Source: Pratylenchus scribneri (taxonomy: Eukaryota; Nematoda; Chromadorea; Rhabditida; Pratylenchidae). Taken from it: a stretch of 64,000 nucleotides of DNA. Shown here piece after piece: positions 11,900 to 20,275 of this stretch. The position numbers and the translations under genes are program-made. Within the stretch, counting starts at the first letter, position 1; every line of letters begins with the position of its first letter. Location of the stretch: the NCBI GenBank assembly GCA_030063045.1, contig JAQSEB010000132.1:620001-684000 (forward strand), written 5' to 3'. The notes under the pieces are model-generated. The model had not been told where the DNA came from, made no database searches, and saw only the letters and a list, made by a program, of their open reading frames with translations.

Positions 11900-11940
11900 T
11901 TAAAATTTATTGTTTGTTGGTTTAAAAATCTGCAAAAATT
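11900..11940 (-). promoter_or_regulatory. Probable trans-splice acceptor of the DUF1294 gene
   Basis: On the minus strand AATTTTTGCAG ends at 11930, and the ATG follows 30 nt later with no upstream ATG. The pyrimidine run plus CAG matches nematode acceptors. Spliced-leader addition is inferred. Confidence 0.45.
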
Positions 11941-12747
11941 GTTGGGAAAATTTTATTGAATTTTCAATGTTAAAACATTTTATAATTCGCTAATGAATTT
12001 AGCAATAACGCGGGAATATCTAATGGATTATTCGTAGACAAATTTGTCACATTTTTGTTAGAAAGTTTGCATAACAGAATATGGACAAAAGTGAAAGTCA
12101 TAAAATTATGGGATTTATTAATAAAATTTTAATTTAAAAATGATTTTTTCCTCCAAAATTCCGAGTTTATTTTACAATCAAAATCATAGAAAATGTGTTC
12201 AAAAAAATAAATCAATTTTGTTGGAACTTTTGGGAATATCAAAATTATTTATTCAGCTTTCCAAAATTGGCTATTCTATTCCTTTAATCTTTACTGAATT
12301 TTGGTCAAAAAATTCAATTGTACACAATAAAGAATTAAAGAAAGGGAATTCAAATAAAAATATTTGAGAATTTTTGGAAGAATAATTTTGATGCCATTTG
12401 ACATTGACAATTAATTTCTCATCGATTTTTCTGCTTACATAAAATGGGGATAAGCGATAAGTACGACGTCGACGAGCGATGAAAGATGGAATAAAGAGTA
12501 AAACGAAAAGAAAGAGGAATGAGGAAGATAAGAAAATTGCTTTTTTTCATTCATTTTTTAAGTTAATCGTTGAAATTTTAATCAAAAAATAAAATAATTA
12601 ATTTTATCCGATTTAAAAAATAAAATAATTTAAATGAAAAAATGCTGGAATGCAGTAAAAAAACATTTAATTTTTCCCGTATCGTATAAAAAATTTGGTA
12701 TTTTGTAACTTCATCCAACTGTTTTCATTAATCATCGATTTCAACTT
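11941..12747. other. Intergenic, no gene seen
   Basis: AT-rich sequence between the two DUF1294 copies. A plus-strand frame at 12140-12367 is low complexity, lies in non-coding composition and has no recognisable motif, so it is not called. A purine-rich patch occurs near 12480-12535. Confidence 0.4.
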
Positions 12748-13475
12748 TCAAAAATAAATCTGGTAGAGCGCATAAATGTTTATCGTTGTGACAATCCAAT
12801 GCAAAATTTTGAAACGGAATTTTTGTGTTTTATGGCGATAATAATGCATTGCAAGGAAGGCACCGATCCAACCGCCGAATAGACTAAAAATTGAAAATAA
12901 TTTAATTACTGGACTAATTGCAATATTTTTGGAATTTGATCTTTTTAAATTGAAAAAGATTAAAATTTTATTTTGGATTAGAAATTTTTGAATAATTAAA
13001 ATGGCAAAAAATGCAGAATGGCTAAATTATTAGATGATATTTATATTTAGTTAAAAATTCTTGAAAATTTTGGCCAATTTCTATACTATAAAAAAGCAGA
13101 TTCATTTTCGCATATTTTAATATTTTTATCTACCTCTTAATTTTATCAAAAATTTTATTATAAATATTCGGTGAAATAATGAAAAATTTTTGAAATTTTA
13201 GGTCAATTTCGTGAGATTAATATTATAGAATTTAAATTACATATTTATTAAATAAAACCAAAAAAAATTAACTAATATAACTGAGAAAATTTAAAAATAT
13301 TCTTAATTTTTAATTTATTTAATTAGGGTAAAAAAACCTGAGAATAAGTAAATCAAACTCGGAAGACCGGCCGTTCACCGCGTTGTGCATTGAATTTATC
13401 CTTGATATATTTCCAAAATGTGTACAAGTTGATGAGCAAAAAATAGAAAACAACAAGCTTTGTAACATACGCCAT
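12748..13475 (-). pseudogene. DUF1294 paralogue with a one-base frameshift in exon 1
   Basis: Exon 1 is 13475-13338 and exon 2 is 12883-12748, with donor and acceptor at the same protein position as in the neighbouring gene. Exon 1 starts MAYVTKLVVFYFLL and runs through FWKYIKDKFNAQRGER. At the GGCCGG around 13368-13373 one extra base moves the frame, so translation would stop at GTT TGA. In the next frame the homologous RSSEFDLLIL resumes up to the donor. Exon 2 is intact and strongly conserved: LFGGWIGAFLAM, YRHKTQK, then a hydrophobic tail ending QIYF. Either this is a very recent pseudogene or the extra base is a sequencing error. The conserved exon 2 and splice sites favour a gene that was functional until recently. 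An acceptor-like TTTGTAG lies 26 nt before the ATG. Confidence 0.7.
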
Positions 13476-13510
13476 TTGAAAATAAATTGTTGTAATTAAA
13501 CCTACAAATA
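13476..13510 (-). promoter_or_regulatory. Acceptor-like site upstream of the DUF1294 paralogue
   Basis: Minus-strand AAATTATTTGTAG ends at 13502, 26 nt before the ATG at 13475. It is placed as in the other DUF1294 gene, which supports the shared origin of the two starts. Confidence 0.4.
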
Positions 13511-14797
13511 ATTTGATTTAATATTTGTTAATTCAATTGGAAATAAATTTAAAGTTATTTAAATGAATATTTGACATTTTAAATAAGCAATCTTTCTTAT
13601 TAAATTGGGAATATGAAATGGAAATATTATGTGGGTTATGGAAAATAGTCAACAATTTTATTGATTTATTTTGTCTTCTTTTATGTGCTGGAATAAGGCA
13701 AAGCAGGATTCAAATTTTGAATTCTCAAGTACAAACTACAAATTTCACCAAATCTATTCTAAATTTGGAAAATTCAAATAAAGAGTAGAAAAATCCATTT
13801 CCTTGATCTAATTAAATCAAATTCAAATGTACAAAGTACTTTAACCTTTGTATTTTGCATTGACAAATGAAGACGAATTAAATAGAAAAAATATAATTTT
13901 AACTTTTTTCGAAATATTTTATTCGAATTTGATATAAAGTCCAAATAATTTTCAAGAATTTGTCATGTAATTTGATTTTTTAAATTAAATTTATTTAAAA
14001 TATTTTTTCTTTAATTTTTTAATATTATTTTTAAATGAATTTTTCCTATTAAATCTTCTTTTATTCTTAAAATTTTATTTTTCATAAAATTTTTCAGTCC
14101 ATTGAACATCTCCACTTTTACTACAAAAGTAAAATTGCATTTATAAAAAATTGTTTTCGACAAAATAAGAAATGACCAAAATAAAATTTTTCTAATGAAA
14201 ACTTTAATAGATTTGGTTGACAACAAAATTCCATCCATTTGAGCAATCAAAATCAAAATACAAACTAATTAGGTTATTTTCGATGAAAAACAATTAAAAA
14301 GGGAATATTTCTTAAAATAATAAACGAATGAAAAATAGCTTTTCTCCTTTGCTTTTTATCAAATACAAATTAAAAATGATCATTAATAAAAAATGAAAAT
14401 AAAATAATATCGAAACAAAATAAAATATAAAAGAATGACAAATTTTTGATAAAATAACGAATCACAAAATTATTTTTATAAAAAAGAAATATTATATCTT
14501 CACTAAAAATAAGAATTATACGTATATTTTTAATTATTTGAGCTTTGACTTTTGAGGCTTTGATGATTGATTTTTTTTATCAATTTTCTCTTTTAGTTCT
14601 TTAATTAAATTTCCGATTGTAGCCAAAATTAGATCTGACAAATCACGATTTTTTGCTGAATTCAAGTGAGTTGTTTTTAATTTAATTTGGCAGAAAACAG
14701 TTTAAAATTCCTTCCTTCTATCTAATTAAATCAGTGTGCACAATTGTGCATTGTGATTCTTTAATTTAATGAGGTGGACCGTCGAAAGAATTCCTTC
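13511..14797. other. Long AT-rich intergenic region upstream of the neuropeptide gene
   Basis: No gene is supported. The minus-strand frame at 14011-14256 is Lys/Ile/Phe-rich and has no motif, as expected by chance in AT-rich DNA. The region should contain the regulatory sequence of the divergent neighbours. Confidence 0.4.
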
Positions 14798-14805
14798 TAT
14801 AAATA
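14798..14805 (+). promoter_or_regulatory. TATA box TATAAATA
   Basis: TATAAATA lies 93 bases before the neuropeptide ATG, in a locally GC-richer stretch (14770-14800). This would put transcription start around 14830 with a leader of roughly 65-70 bases. No obvious trans-splice acceptor is seen between it and the ATG. Confidence 0.5.
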
Positions 14806-14897
14806 CTGTGTGAATTACCTCTTTCAAAACACTTTCCAATCACTAAAGATCTTAATATTTCAAAACCTTCTAAAATCTTCCAAATAAAATTTAAAAA

Positions 14898-15947
14898 ATG
14901 ACTAAATTTATTCCAAATGCCCTTCTAATTTTAATTGCCCTAATCGCTTTTCTGCAATTTGATGGCACATATTTGACCACCGATGCTCAAGTCATTGCGG
15001 ACAGATTCACCAGCGGAAGTATTATGAACAATTTGCTTTGGGGCAGAAGGAAACGACAAGCATTTGCCGATGGAATGACCAGTGGCAGAATTATGAACAA
15101 TTTGCTTTGGGGCCGAAAGAAACGACAAGCATTTGCCGATGGAATGACCAGTGGCAGCATTATGAACAATTTGCTTTGGGGCCGAAAGAAACGACAAGCA
15201 TTTGCCGATGGAATGACCAGTGGCAGCATTATGAACAATTTGCTTTGGGGCCGAAAGAAACGACAAGCATTTGCCGATGGAATGACCAGTGGCAGCATTA
15301 TGAACAATTTGCTTTGGGGCCGAAAGAAACGACAAGCATTTGCCGATGGAATGACCAGTGGCAGCATTATGAACAATTTGCTTTGGGGCCGAAAGAAACG
15401 ACAAGCATTTGCCGATGGAATGACCAGTGGCAGCATTATGAACAATTTGCTTTGGGGCCGAAAGAAACGACAAGCATTTGCCGATGGAATGACCAGTGGC
15501 AGCATTATGAACAATTTGCTTTGGGGCCGAAAGAAACGACAAGCATTTGCCGATGGAATGACCAGTGGCAGAATTATGAACAATTTGCTTTGGGGCCGAA
15601 AGAAACGACAAGCATTTGCCGATGGAATGACCAGTGGCAGCATTATGAACAATTTGCTTTGGGGCCGAAAGAAACGACAAGCATTTGCCGATGGAATGAC
15701 CAGTGGCAGCATTATGAACAATTTGCTTTGGGGCCGAAAGAAACGACAAGCATTTGCCGATGGAATGACCAGTGGCAGCATTATGAACAATTTGCTTTGG
15801 GGCCGAAAGAAACGACAAGCATTTGCCGATGGAATGACCAGTGGCAGAATTATGAACAATTTGCTTTGGGGCCGAAAGAAACGACAAGCATTTGCCGATG
15901 GAATGACCAGTGGCAGCATTATGAACAATTTGCTTTGGGGCAGATGA
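14898..15947 (+). CDS. Neuropeptide-like (NLP) precursor with 14 W-amide peptides, 349 aa, single exon
   Basis: Residues 1-24 are a signal peptide (MTKFIPNALLILIALIAFLQ..). A first divergent unit ends SGSIMNNLLWGRRKR. Thirteen copies of a 23-residue unit follow from residue 54: QAFADGMTSGSIMNNLLW, then G, then RKKR. The last unit ends WGR-stop. RKKR and RRKR are proprotein convertase sites, the Gly after Trp is the standard donor for C-terminal amidation, and the N-terminal Gln could cyclise to pyroglutamate, so the mature product would be an 18-residue W-amide. Copies 1, 8 and 12 have Arg instead of Ser at position 11. There is almost no spacer peptide, so this is essentially a one-product, high-dose precursor. 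It is probably a neuron- or gland-secreted signal. I do not recognise the peptide among well-known nematode NLP families. A secreted plant-directed peptide is conceivable but unsupported. Confidence 0.9.
   Translation: MTKFIPNALLILIALIAFLQFDGTYLTTDAQVIADRFTSGSIMNNLLWGRRKRQAFADGMTSGRIMNNLLWGRKKRQAFADGMTSGSIMNNLLWGRKKRQAFADGMTSGSIMNNLLWGRKKRQAFADGMTSGSIMNNLLWGRKKRQAFADGMTSGSIMNNLLWGRKKRQAFADGMTSGSIMNNLLWGRKKRQAFADGMTSGSIMNNLLWGRKKRQAFADGMTSGRIMNNLLWGRKKRQAFADGMTSGSIMNNLLWGRKKRQAFADGMTSGSIMNNLLWGRKKRQAFADGMTSGSIMNNLLWGRKKRQAFADGMTSGRIMNNLLWGRKKRQAFADGMTSGSIMNNLLWGR
15057..15944 (+). repeat. 69 bp coding tandem array, 13 copies
   Basis: Units start every 69 bases from 15057. Apart from one AGC/AGA (Ser/Arg) site they look identical at the nucleotide level, including synonymous sites; the first, divergent unit (about 14990-15056) and the last few bases differ. 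Because 69 is divisible by three, the array also leaves long open frames in other frames and on the other strand, which are artefacts. Confidence 0.95.
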
Positions 15948-16207
15948 TTAAAAATTAGATATTATTTTTTGATTCAAAATAGTGTGAAGAGAATGTGGAA
16001 TTTGATTTCTATCCCATATTGCGATCTTTATTTATAAATAATATTGTTCTACTGTGAATTCATTTATTTTTAATAAAATTAAATAATAAAATTTTTTTCA
16101 TAATTCATTCATAATCCAAGTCTAGAAAAATTTGGACAAAATAGGAATAAAATAAATGTGTCATTAATAATATATTTAATATGCATATAATTTGTATACA
16201 TTCCTCT
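15948..16207 (+). promoter_or_regulatory. 3' flank of the neuropeptide gene with poly(A) signal
   Basis: AATAAA at 16072-16077, about 125 bases after the stop, is the best placed poly(A) signal. Beyond it the sequence is AT-rich spacer up to the target-site duplication of the MULE-like element at 16208. Confidence 0.4.
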
Positions 16208-16447
16208 TCTTTAACACGGTCGGTAATGTTTTAGCGCCACCGTTTTAGCGCCACCGTTTTAGCGCCAGTAGACGTTTTAGCGCCAGCTGTTCCCCTTTTA
16301 TATTTCTACTTAAAAACTGTTTTTTTGGTGTTTTCGACTATGGAGAATCCAAATTTCTTATTTATTTTTCAATAATAATTTCCTGAACTAGTAAAGGTTA
16401 GCAAACCGGTTTCGAAAAAATTGAACTTTGGAATTTTGGGTCATATG

Positions 16448-16663
16448 ATACATCAATGGACGCGTCTTGACGAGCTGATTACGAATCTGTAATCGGTTTT
16501 ACATAAAACACAAAACTAAAAAAGTTATGGCCATTTAAAATTTCATTCGATGTATAAGTGACCCACTTGACTAAAATGGCCATAACTTTTTTAGTTTTGG
16601 GTTTTATGCAAAATTGATGCCAGATTCGGACTCGACTCATCAAGACGCGTCGATTGGTGTATA
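16448..16663. repeat. Large imperfect hairpin inside the MULE-like element
   Basis: The left arm (16448-16537) runs from CATCAATGGACGCGTCTTGA to AAAAAAGTTATGGCC. The right arm (about 16573-16663) is its inverted complement with scattered mismatches, ending AAGACGCGTCGATTGGTG. The loop is about 35 bases. The arm sequence is the same module seen at 1525-1600 and 1830-1912 and, on the minus strand, at 30531-30620. Confidence 0.85.
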
Positions 16664-16686
16664 TATTTACTTGATCTGGAATCATT

Positions 16687-17225
16687 TGTTGGAAATGAGC
16701 GAAAATTGATGAATTTTGATAATTTTTTGATATTTTTATTCATATTTTAATTTCCATATTTATTTATTTTATTTCCATAATTTTCGCCCATTTCAATGTT
16801 CATTGATCATATTTTCATTTCTATTTGCTGATCGAAGCATAAAGGGGCGGAATTGGCCACCTTTCCCATGAAGAATATCCGCCGTTTGCGGCGATGAGAA
16901 TATCCGCCGTTTGTGGCGATGAAGAATGATGATAAGGAGTTTGTTCTTCCTCCGGGTTCATTCTTAATTCACTTCACTTCAATTCAACAAACCAACCAAA
17001 ATGCTTTAACGTTGTTCGTCAACAATTTTATTTTCATCACCAATTTCTATTATTTTGTTCATCAACATTTTCAATTTGATTCACACATTTCAATTGCATT
17101 TTCACACATTTCAATTGCATTTCAATAAATTTGCTCAACCTTATTTTGTGTACAATTCGAGGGAATTTGGATTGGAAAGAATTGGGAACCCACTAATTGG
17201 AAACCAGCATTTTGCTTTTTCGACA
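16687..17225 (+). repeat. 5' LTR
   Basis: 539 bp, TGTTGG...CGACA. It contains a doubled GAATATCCGCCGTTTG(C/T)GGCG block near 16870-16920 that is the GC-richest part, and a doubled TTTCACACATTTCAATTGCA-type stretch near 17080-17125. The open frame starting at 16913 recurs in the 3' LTR and is not a gene. Confidence 0.92.
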
Positions 17226-17227
17226 AG

Positions 17228-17243
17228 TGGCGACTCGGACCGG
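17228..17243 (+). promoter_or_regulatory. Primer binding site
   Basis: TGGCGACTCGGACCGG begins two bases after the LTR. It starts with TGG, the complement of the tRNA CCA end, and the following bases would pair with a tRNA ending CCGAGTCG-CCA. BEL/Pao elements in other animals often use Arg or Gly tRNA, but the specific tRNA is not proven here. Confidence 0.75.
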
Positions 17244-17304
17244 AACCTTTTTGCTGGAAAAGTGGGTTTATTTTTTCACATTTTTTAAAATTAAAGTGGG
17301 AGGA

Positions 17305-17557
17305 TCCTTAGTTTGTTAAGGAACAAATTTTTCTTTGTGTGAAAAATATTAAATTTTAAACATCCTTAGTTAAGGACTAATTTTTGTTTGAAAAAGACGG
17401 AAAATTTAATCGAATAAAAGTAAAAATCCTTAGTTTGTAAGGCCCAATTCTTTGTTTGATAAAGAATAAATCAAATTTATTTTAGTTCGATAAAATTCAA
17501 ATTCCTTAGTTTGTTAAGGAACAAATTAATTTTAGACATTTCTTAGTTTGTTAAGAA
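17305..17557 (+). other. Five related stem-loops in the retrotransposon leader
   Basis: Short palindromes lie at 17305-17322, 17363-17376, 17427-17442, 17503-17520 and 17540-17557. Four follow the form TCCTTAGTTTGTTAAGGA, some with a shorter loop. The fifth is TTCTTAGTTTGTTAAGAA: C to T in the left arm is matched by G to A in the right arm, so pairing is kept. They lie between the PBS and the Gag start, where retroelements keep packaging or translation signals. The role is inferred. Confidence 0.7.
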
Positions 17558-17587
17558 ACAATTTATGGGAATTTAATAGATTTAGGT

Positions 17588-20275
17588 ATGAGTTCACCGA
17601 CCAAATTAATCATTCAGGGGCAGGCTATAAAGGCAAATGTCTTGTTAGCTAAGACTCTACCCGAACTGCCTGGGCCAACATCAAACCAAAATCAAATAAT
17701 TCGCCAATATTATCGCGCCAAACAACATCGCGATGAACTAGTTGCGTTAGAGCAAAGAATTTTGGATGCATTCTGGCATGCAAATGAATTTGTGAGAAAG
17801 ACGATAGTAGCGCAAAGAGAAAAAATTCAAAATTCGTTCGAAGAATGGGTCAATCAATTAAGAATTCCAGAACTTTTGGAAGCTTTGAAAGATAAAATCA
17901 CTGTTTGGGGAAAAAGGATTCAAATTTTGGAATCAAAAATGGATAATGACGCTTTGGCTTTGTTCGAAAAGCAAGAATCAGAAGAAAAACAAGAGAAGAA
18001 AAGGAAAGAAAGAAACAAAATTCGACTTCGGTATTTTTCCGGGTCAAGAGATGATTGGATTCCATTTTGGGAAACATTTAATGCGTTAGTGCATCAAAAT
18101 AACTCATTAACCAAATCAGAAAAATTCGACCTGTTAGAAAGGAATTTAGAAGATTCAGCCCAACCACTTTTAGAATGGGTAGACCGAACCGAGGAAGATT
18201 ATGATATCGCTATTGATTTTCTTCAAAAAATGTTCGAAAATGAAGGAAAATGGTTCAAATCATTAAATCCAAAAAATTTGGGTTCGGCCAATATCAATTC
18301 AGACTTAAATATCCAAAATGCTAAGAATGCTTCTGAAAAGTGCAGTTTGGTGCTAAAGGTTTCCAATATCAAATTAAGGGTTATTCAGACCATCAAAATT
18401 GATGAAAGGAAACCATTCCAAAATCAAAAATGCAGTAAAATTCCATCTCATCAAAAATTTCAAAAGCAAAAAATTCAGATACCTAGTTCGGCTAGGAGGA
18501 ATCATCTTAATCAACAAATATTAAAACCAAGTTCAAAAATTCTCGTTAGAGAAAAAGCTTTAAGTAGCGGATTAAAAGATAGATTGTGCAAATACTTTAA
18601 AGCAAAACATTCAGCCGTTTGTGGCTCAAGAAAATCGGCGAAACAAATAATTAAAGCGGAATCAATTCAACAAAATCAACAGCTGTTTGGATCTCAAGTG
18701 CAAAATTTGATCGAACCGCAGAACAAATGCATTGCTTTGGTTGACAATTTGCATGTCATAGAACCAAATGAAATAGTGCAATCAGATGATGATAAAGGTT
18801 TGAAAAATGCAAAATTAAACATGAAAAATCCCGTTAGTGGGACATTTGGAGTAAAATTAATGAACGTTGGTGATGGAAAAAGAGAAACGAATGTTTCATA
18901 CAAATATGTCGTGAAAGAGGCCCAATTGCCAATCAAATTGCCCAGTTTGATGGAGGAGAAAATTAAAATTCCGAATAAATTTCTGCAAAAAACTGCGTTA
19001 GTGCAGGATAAACCTAAAGAATTTGGAATATCTTGCAAATTCAGAAAAATGAAAAATTCCGTTTGTGATAAGAAAACAGAAAATACTTTTTGTCAGGAAA
19101 ATACTAACAGAAATAATGAGCTTGAAAAATATCTGAATTACAGAAGCGAGTTTGTATCGAAATCAAACCCATTTTCTTTTTGTTTAAATAAAGCGTTAGG
19201 GCTGATGGGTAAATTAAGGACAAAATCAAATAAAAACATGAAAAATAAGTCCGAATATAATCTTCCAAATAATGAATTTATTCGAAAGAGGATTAATGGC
19301 AATCAATTCTTTAAGAATTGTGTCTGGCCAAACAAATTCAAAATTTGGAAAAAGCCTAAATATCTAAAAACAAAGCAATTTTCCGCACGTTTGGGTGCAA
19401 ATGTTGCAGCGAATGCAGAATCGGCAAATGAATTGGCCGTAGTACGGGAGGAAACATTTGATCAAAATGGAGAACAAGAGAAGGAAGAGAATAAAGCAGG
19501 GTTTTTATTGACCAATTGGAAAAAATTGAAAGAATCGACTATTTTGGATCAAAATTTGTTCGTTAGTGAACATTTAGATATATTTTTGTGTCATTGGGTT
19601 TGTCCAACCACTTATAAATATTGGTCAAAATCGGATAAAATGACTAAACTGGGGTTAGTCCTAAATGAACCTTTCGAATTTAAATTAAATAACGAACTGT
19701 TTTCAGAGATTATTTGCAAGGTTAAATCAAGTTTGATTGAATCATATTCAAAAATTTTGCTTGAACAAGTCAAAATGAAGTCAGCTGGACTACAACAATT
19801 GAAAACAAATTCGTTAAAAGAATATTATTCGAGCTTAATTAAATTAAGTGGGGAGGTATTCTATGGAATGAATGTCGAAATCAAAAAACAAAAATTTGAT
19901 TCTATAAAAGCGTTTGTGCTTCAGTTTTTTGGTCAAAAACAATTCAAATTGTTCGATTTTTTGAAATATAATTTGTTAGTAAAAATGTACCCGTTTGAAG
20001 GGATACTAATTTTGTTTGTTGAACAGAAGCCGTTAGAAAGGCAAACTAAATATTCAACATTATTATTGGTTGAACAGTTTGTTGTTCAGCGACTAATTTC
20101 AGATTGTGATCATCCAATGGCTCTCTCTTCCAAATGGTGTCAACAATGTGCAGGAATGAATGCCAACAATGTGCCAAATGGCCATGTCCAAATGTGCCGA
20201 ATGGAAATGTTTCAAATGGGGAGTGTTGGAAATGAACGTTTCAAATGGGGAGTGTTGGAAATGAGCGAAAATTGA
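17588..20275 (+). CDS. BEL/Pao-like Gag polyprotein without pol, 895 aa
   Basis: Residues about 1-145 are helical and charged, with a likely coiled coil (EKQESEEKQEKKRKERNK near 127-146). Residues about 148-232 carry the DUF1759-type Gag core of Pao elements: LRYFSGSRDDWIPFWETF, LTKSEKFDLLERNLEDSAQ, then WVDRTEEDYDIAIDFL. A degenerate zinc knuckle follows from Cys334: C-x2-F-x3-H-x3-C, in which the expected second Cys is Phe. The remaining 550 residues are Lys/Asn/Gln-rich and not recognised; no aspartic protease or polymerase motif was seen. The start is the first ATG after the leader stem-loops. The frame runs 23 bases into the 3' LTR before stopping. The product is presumed to assemble particles or to be packaged by an autonomous partner. 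Confidence 0.85.
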   Translation: MSSPTKLIIQGQAIKANVLLAKTLPELPGPTSNQNQIIRQYYRAKQHRDELVALEQRILDAFWHANEFVRKTIVAQREKIQNSFEEWVNQLRIPELLEALKDKITVWGKRIQILESKMDNDALALFEKQESEEKQEKKRKERNKIRLRYFSGSRDDWIPFWETFNALVHQNNSLTKSEKFDLLERNLEDSAQPLLEWVDRTEEDYDIAIDFLQKMFENEGKWFKSLNPKNLGSANINSDLNIQNAKNASEKCSLVLKVSNIKLRVIQTIKIDERKPFQNQKCSKIPSHQKFQKQKIQIPSSARRNHLNQQILKPSSKILVREKALSSGLKDRLCKYFKAKHSAVCGSRKSAKQIIKAESIQQNQQLFGSQVQNLIEPQNKCIALVDNLHVIEPNEIVQSDDDKGLKNAKLNMKNPVSGTFGVKLMNVGDGKRETNVSYKYVVKEAQLPIKLPSLMEEKIKIPNKFLQKTALVQDKPKEFGISCKFRKMKNSVCDKKTENTFCQENTNRNNELEKYLNYRSEFVSKSNPFSFCLNKALGLMGKLRTKSNKNMKNKSEYNLPNNEFIRKRINGNQFFKNCVWPNKFKIWKKPKYLKTKQFSARLGANVAANAESANELAVVREETFDQNGEQEKEENKAGFLLTNWKKLKESTILDQNLFVSEHLDIFLCHWVCPTTYKYWSKSDKMTKLGLVLNEPFEFKLNNELFSEIICKVKSSLIESYSKILLEQVKMKSAGLQQLKTNSLKEYYSSLIKLSGEVFYGMNVEIKKQKFDSIKAFVLQFFGQKQFKLFDFLKYNLLVKMYPFEGILILFVEQKPLERQTKYSTLLLVEQFVVQRLISDCDHPMALSSKWCQQCAGMNANNVPNGHVQMCRMEMFQMGSVGNERFKWGVLEMSEN
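20209..20266 (+). repeat. 29 bp tandem duplication across the PPT/LTR boundary
   Basis: Two 29 bp units (20209-20237 and 20238-20266) differ at one base. Each begins GTTTCAAATGGGGAG and continues TGTTGGAAATGA. The purine tract and the first dozen bases of the LTR are thus present twice in a row; only the second is the functional LTR edge, as shown by the 5' LTR start. Confidence 0.85.

Noticed and set aside
15057..15944. CRISPR-like direct repeat array
   Set aside because: The repeats are contiguous without unique spacers, encode a repeated peptide in frame, and lie in a eukaryotic genome.
14940..15958. Long open frames antisense to and out of frame with the neuropeptide array
   Set aside because: The 69 bp unit is a multiple of three, so any frame open in one unit is open in all. 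These lack a signal peptide or motifs, and the sense frame explains the sequence.
16913..17288. Small ORFs inside the 5' LTR (and their twins at 20479-20911)
   Set aside because: They are duplicated because the LTRs are duplicated; composition and overlap with LTR control regions argue against coding.
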